DNA from: an uncultured Sulfitobacter sp.
GTDB taxonomy: Bacteria > Pseudomonadota > Alphaproteobacteria > Rhodobacterales > Rhodobacteraceae
Length of the DNA stretch: 64,000 nucleotides
Direction of reading: 5' to 3'
Assembly (NCBI GenBank): GCA_947501805.1
Contig: CANMXJ010000006.1
Coordinates: forward strand, 62,001 to 126,000
This document shows, in pieces, positions 61,155-64,000 of the stretch (positions within the stretch are counted from its first letter, which is position 1; each line of letters starts with the position of its first letter). The notes below the pieces were generated by a model that did not search any database, was not told where the DNA came from, and saw nothing but the letters and a program-made list of their open reading frames with translations. The position numbers and the translations under genes are program-made.

Positions 61155-61523
61155 TCAGAATATTAACTTGCGCTGCCGAAGTTTGGCCACCCAAGCCGGT
61201 GCGTCTCCGGTAAGGTGGCTTCCGTCATCATGGACCGCACCGTCGTTCTCACTTGCCGTAATCGGAAAGCCAGTCACCTTTCCCATGAGCCTGACGCATT
61301 CAGTGCCGATCCCCTGGCGAAGGTATTGTCGATCGGCTCCTTCAAGAAATGCATGTGTCATCTTGAGGTAGTAGCCATCAGGCGCGCTGGGGTCCTCGAT
61401 CAAGTTGAAATCAATGGAGCCGACTTGTTGGCCGGTTAGAGTAGCCACGGTGGCGGTGGAGTTAACTTCATCAATATCGATGATGACTGTCGATCCTTTT
61501 TTCGTCGTAAAATTCGACTTCAT
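61155..61523 (-). CDS. Small protein of unknown function between hsdS and the dGTPase gene
   Basis: 122 residues. A beta-rich N-terminus (TVIIDIDEVNSTATVATLTG) is followed by YLRQGIGTECVRLMGKVTG. That part resembles the acetyl-CoA loop of GNAT proteins (R-x-G-I-G), though the protein is shorter than normal GNATs. It overlaps the hsdS stop by four bases and so is translated with it. No function can be claimed. Confidence 0.65.
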   Translation of the reverse strand: MKSNFTTKKGSTVIIDIDEVNSTATVATLTGQQVGSIDFNLIEDPSAPDGYYLKMTHAFLEGADRQYLRQGIGTECVRLMGKVTGFPITASENDGAVHDDGSHLTGDAPAWVAKLRQRKLIF

Positions 61524-62692
61524 ACCACCACCCGCCGTTTGCCCGTGAGCAGTTGCTGCATCAGGGCCTTCTTTTCGGTGCGGAGCTTCTGAAGCTGTGC
61601 AACCAAATCACTGACCTCACCGTCGCAACCTTCAAAAACTTGACCAATTGCATTCTGTTCAGTGCGGGTGATGCCTGGAACCTTGAAGTCCCGAATGTCC
61701 TTCATAGTGATATGGGCGATGCCAGTCGCAGTCTTCATTCTTTCACAATGTGCAAAGAAATCATGAGAGCAGATGTTGGCATATAAAAAACTGGGGTCTG
61801 AATCCTTAGACCGAACGCGGGCGACACGCTGCACCAACAGTAAGGGGTCTGCTGGCTCTTTAGCAAGATAGGCGTGGCTGCGACCAACATATCCATCCAT
61901 AGCAATTACGATGTCGCCAGCGGCTAAGCGATAGTCTTTTAGACCATTGTCCGACGGCCAATGGACCGTGATGGAGGGTGACCAATCGAGATATCCGCGT
62001 TTGACATTTGACCCTCTGACTAGCTTGTAGCCTTCGTCCATAAACTCATCAGATTTGAATGCGGGCCCGGAAGTGACTTCGGCGATCTGGCCCAGCCGCA
62101 CCTCTTTCCACGGTTGGCCTTCGAACTCAGGGAAGCGGCGGCGACCTGTGAGGAGTTGCTGCATGAGAGCGCGTTTTTGGGTGCGGGCGGTAGCCAGCAG
62201 GGCCTCTGTCTTCTCGATGGCCGCGTCCCAGGTCGAGAGGATATCCGCGATCTTACGTTGTTCGGAAAGTGGGGGGATATCGACTGGAACCTTCAGGGCG
62301 TCATTTGGATATAGACGAAGCCTGTCATTGGTTAGGCCGTATGAATATGCCCAGAAATTGTGAATCATCCGATCTGTCTTGAAGAGGTATGCAGCGTAGC
62401 GCGGGTCGAGGTTCGACCGTGGTGCCAGGACTACATAAGCAGGGCTCACTAAAGCTTCTTCATCTGCAAGCCCCGATGCACCCTGCCACATGCGCATCAT
62501 GTTGTATGCGATGTCACCAGGAAGAACCCGCAGGTGCTGTTTAGGGTCGAGGTTGGTGTCAGCCTTGCGTTCAAGACTATCACGCCGCACCAAGCCATTG
62601 TTGAGCGTAACTGACAAGGTTGGCAAACCGGATTCGCCTTTCTGGCGTCTGCTGGTCATGTAGTCACCAAGTCTGGAAGGCTGATTGCTCAT
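61520..62692 (-). CDS. hsdS: Type I restriction-modification specificity subunit HsdS
   Basis: 390 residues with two target-recognition domains separated by a conserved helical spacer. Both spacers contain similar stretches: the central TQKRALMQQLLTGRRRFPEF (~175-195) and the C-terminal TEKKALMQQLLTGKRRVVV, each preceded by a coiled-coil segment. PPLSEQRKIADILSTWDAAI marks the end of the first domain. It determines the bipartite recognition sequence of the HsdM/HsdR complex. It overlaps hsdM by four bases. The two domains differ, so the target is asymmetric. Confidence 0.92.
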   Translation of the reverse strand: MSNQPSRLGDYMTSRRQKGESGLPTLSVTLNNGLVRRDSLERKADTNLDPKQHLRVLPGDIAYNMMRMWQGASGLADEEALVSPAYVVLAPRSNLDPRYAAYLFKTDRMIHNFWAYSYGLTNDRLRLYPNDALKVPVDIPPLSEQRKIADILSTWDAAIEKTEALLATARTQKRALMQQLLTGRRRFPEFEGQPWKEVRLGQIAEVTSGPAFKSDEFMDEGYKLVRGSNVKRGYLDWSPSITVHWPSDNGLKDYRLAAGDIVIAMDGYVGRSHAYLAKEPADPLLLVQRVARVRSKDSDPSFLYANICSHDFFAHCERMKTATGIAHITMKDIRDFKVPGITRTEQNAIGQVFEGCDGEVSDLVAQLQKLRTEKKALMQQLLTGKRRVVV

Positions 62693-64000
62693 GTGAGGTC
62701 AAGCTCTTCCAGAAATCCTGCCATCCGCGCTTCCAACTCGGCGAGGTCGTCCTTGAGCTTTACCCGTTCGGCACGGACGGCCATCAAGTCGATCTCTTCT
62801 TCTTCCTCGAACGTGTCCACGTAGCGGGGGATGTTCAGGTTGAAATCGTTCTCCTCCACCTCAGCCCGTGTGGCGCGGTAGGCGTATTTTTCCACAGTTT
62901 CTCGTGCGGCGTAGGTGTCCACAATCTTGTCAATGTGCGTGGCGTCGAGTGCGTTCTGGTTGGTGCCAGAGATGAACTCTCGGGATGCGTCGATGAACAT
63001 CACCGTGTTGTCGGGTTTGTGTTTGCGGAACACCAGCAGGGCGGCGGGGATGCCGGTGCCGAAAAACAATTTCTCAGGCAGGCCGATGACGGCATCCAGC
63101 AGGTTTTCCTCGATCAGCTTTTGGCGGATTTTACCCTCGGTCGAACTGCGGAACAGAACACCATTGGGCACGACCACGACAGCACGGCCCGACTTGGGTT
63201 TCAACGTCTCGATCATGTGCAGGATAAAGGCGTAGTCGCCCTTGGTCTTCGGCGGGATGCCACGGCGGAAGCGGGCGAACTTGTCGGTCTCGGCGGCCTC
63301 AGTCCCCCACTTGTCGAGAGAGAAAGGCGGATTTGCCACAACGATATCGAAGTGCCGCAGGGCGTCATCCTTGGTGCGCAGTTTGGGGTTGCGGATTGTG
63401 TCTCCCCATTCGACCTGGTGGTTTTCTTCGCCGTGCAGGAACAGGTTCATCTTGGCCAGCGCCCAGGTGGAGCCGATGGCCTCTTGTCCATAGAGCGCAT
63501 AGCCCTTGCCACCGCTGTTGCGGATCAGCCTGCCGCATTTCATCAGCAGGGACGCCGAGCCGCAGGTGGGATCGCAGATGTGGTCCCCTGGTTGCGGGTC
63601 GGCCAGACGGGCCATGAGGTCGGACACCTCGGCAGGGGTGTAGAACTCGCCCGCCTTCTTGCCTGCCGTGGCTGCGAAGCGCGAAATCAGGTATTCATAG
63701 GCCCCACCGATGATGTCGAGTTGCCCGACACGGGAGGGACGCAGGTCGAGGGCGTCTTTGGCGAAGTCCTCTAACAGGTGACGCAGGATGTCATTCTTCT
63801 GTTCCTCGTCCCCCAGCTTGTTGGAGTTGAAGCTGATGTCTTGGAAGACATCGCGAAGCTTGTCTCCATTGGCCTCTTCGATGGCATGAAGGGCCTTGTC
63901 GATGCGCTCCCCATTGCCCGCCTCATGCCGACGTTTGTGCAGGGCGTCGAAGCTGGCCCCATCGGGGAGCTTGAACGCCTCCTGCTGCATCATCGCCTCG
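62689..64000 (-). CDS. hsdM: Type I restriction-modification methyltransferase HsdM, partial
   Basis: The frame stays open to the right edge, so the N-terminus is outside; about 437 residues are visible. The N6-adenine methyltransferase motifs are seen: DPTCGSASLL (motif I, SAM binding) and VVANPPFSLDKW (motif IV, NPPF). The family N-terminal domain is partly visible before GGAYEYLISRFAATAGKKAG, followed by EFYTPAEVSDLMARL. It methylates adenine in the target and forms the core of the enzyme. It is the first visible gene of the minus-strand operon hsdM-hsdS-orf122-dGTPase-DUF3800-hsdR-ygjP. Confidence 0.93.
   Translation of the reverse strand, partial: EAMMQQEAFKLPDGASFDALHKRRHEAGNGERIDKALHAIEEANGDKLRDVFQDISFNSNKLGDEEQKNDILRHLLEDFAKDALDLRPSRVGQLDIIGGAYEYLISRFAATAGKKAGEFYTPAEVSDLMARLADPQPGDHICDPTCGSASLLMKCGRLIRNSGGKGYALYGQEAIGSTWALAKMNLFLHGEENHQVEWGDTIRNPKLRTKDDALRHFDIVVANPPFSLDKWGTEAAETDKFARFRRGIPPKTKGDYAFILHMIETLKPKSGRAVVVVPNGVLFRSSTEGKIRQKLIEENLLDAVIGLPEKLFFGTGIPAALLVFRKHKPDNTVMFIDASREFISGTNQNALDATHIDKIVDTYAARETVEKYAYRATRAEVEENDFNLNIPRYVDTFEEEEEIDLMAVRAERVKLKDDLAELEARMAGFLEELDLT

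Noticed and set aside
62620-63774. 384-codon open frame on the plus strand across hsdM
   Set aside because: It is the antisense of conserved methyltransferase motifs, and the product shows no family pattern.

Overview
The window reads as the chromosome of a marine alphaproteobacterium of the roseobacter group (Rhodobacteraceae). The evidence is a fused cytochrome bc1 operon with a typical roseobacter Rieske protein, an FMN-riboswitch-controlled ribH, dapF-mtaB, aerobic hemF, and a sulfopropanediol (DHPS) degradation operon. Genes are tightly packed, with many 4-base start/stop overlaps. No rRNA, insertion sequence or CRISPR array was seen, and there is one tRNA.

Layout. 1-8.4 kb is housekeeping: the end of a thiamine ABC transporter (thiP, thiQ), ribH with its FMN riboswitch, a PaiB-like flavoprotein, a glutathione transferase, petABC with a terminator, mtaB, dapF and tRNA-Lys. 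8.6-37.8 kb is a large cell-surface polysaccharide region. It starts with an ABC-type capsule export set (KpsT, KpsE, KpsM and a Wza/KpsD-like lipoprotein). Next come an initiation module (FlaA1/CapD-like 4,6-dehydratase, phosphoglycosyl transferase, nucleotide-sugar epimerase/reductase), a secreted RTX/CARDB protein and glycosyltransferases. One of these looks like a sialyltransferase. The region ends with a full set of nonulosonic acid genes best matching legionaminic acid made through GDP-sugars (PtmE, LegB, LegC, LegH, LegG, LegI, LegF), with a sulfotransferase, two Gfo/Idh oxidoreductases, a GNAT protein, a PIG-L deacetylase and an 888-residue GT-B-like protein. The simplest reading is a capsule or surface glycan that contains a modified legionaminic-type sugar.

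38-46 kb returns to metabolism: hemF, a small membrane protein, then a LacI-type regulator divergent from hpsN-hpsO-hpsP-comD-comE and an FMN-dependent hydroxyacid dehydrogenase. Twin palindromic operators lie between them. Together these convert DHPS to sulfolactate, sulfopyruvate and sulfoacetaldehyde; the sulfite-releasing enzyme Xsc and a transporter are not in the window.

From about 46.1 kb to the right edge the content is accessory. A 1-kb stretch without an intact gene holds palindromes and short repeats. It is followed by a RepC-like replication protein and a ColE1-style mobilization block in which two small genes are nested inside the relaxase gene in another frame. Then come an orphan TPR membrane protein, a metallophosphoesterase, a ParA/VirC1-like ATPase coupled to a secreted protein, and an XRE regulator. 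The window ends in a minus-strand type I restriction-modification operon (hsdM, hsdS, small ORF, dGTPase, DUF3800, hsdR, YgjP-like metalloprotease). The interleaved dGTPase and DUF3800 genes make this a candidate composite defence locus. hsdM runs off the right edge.
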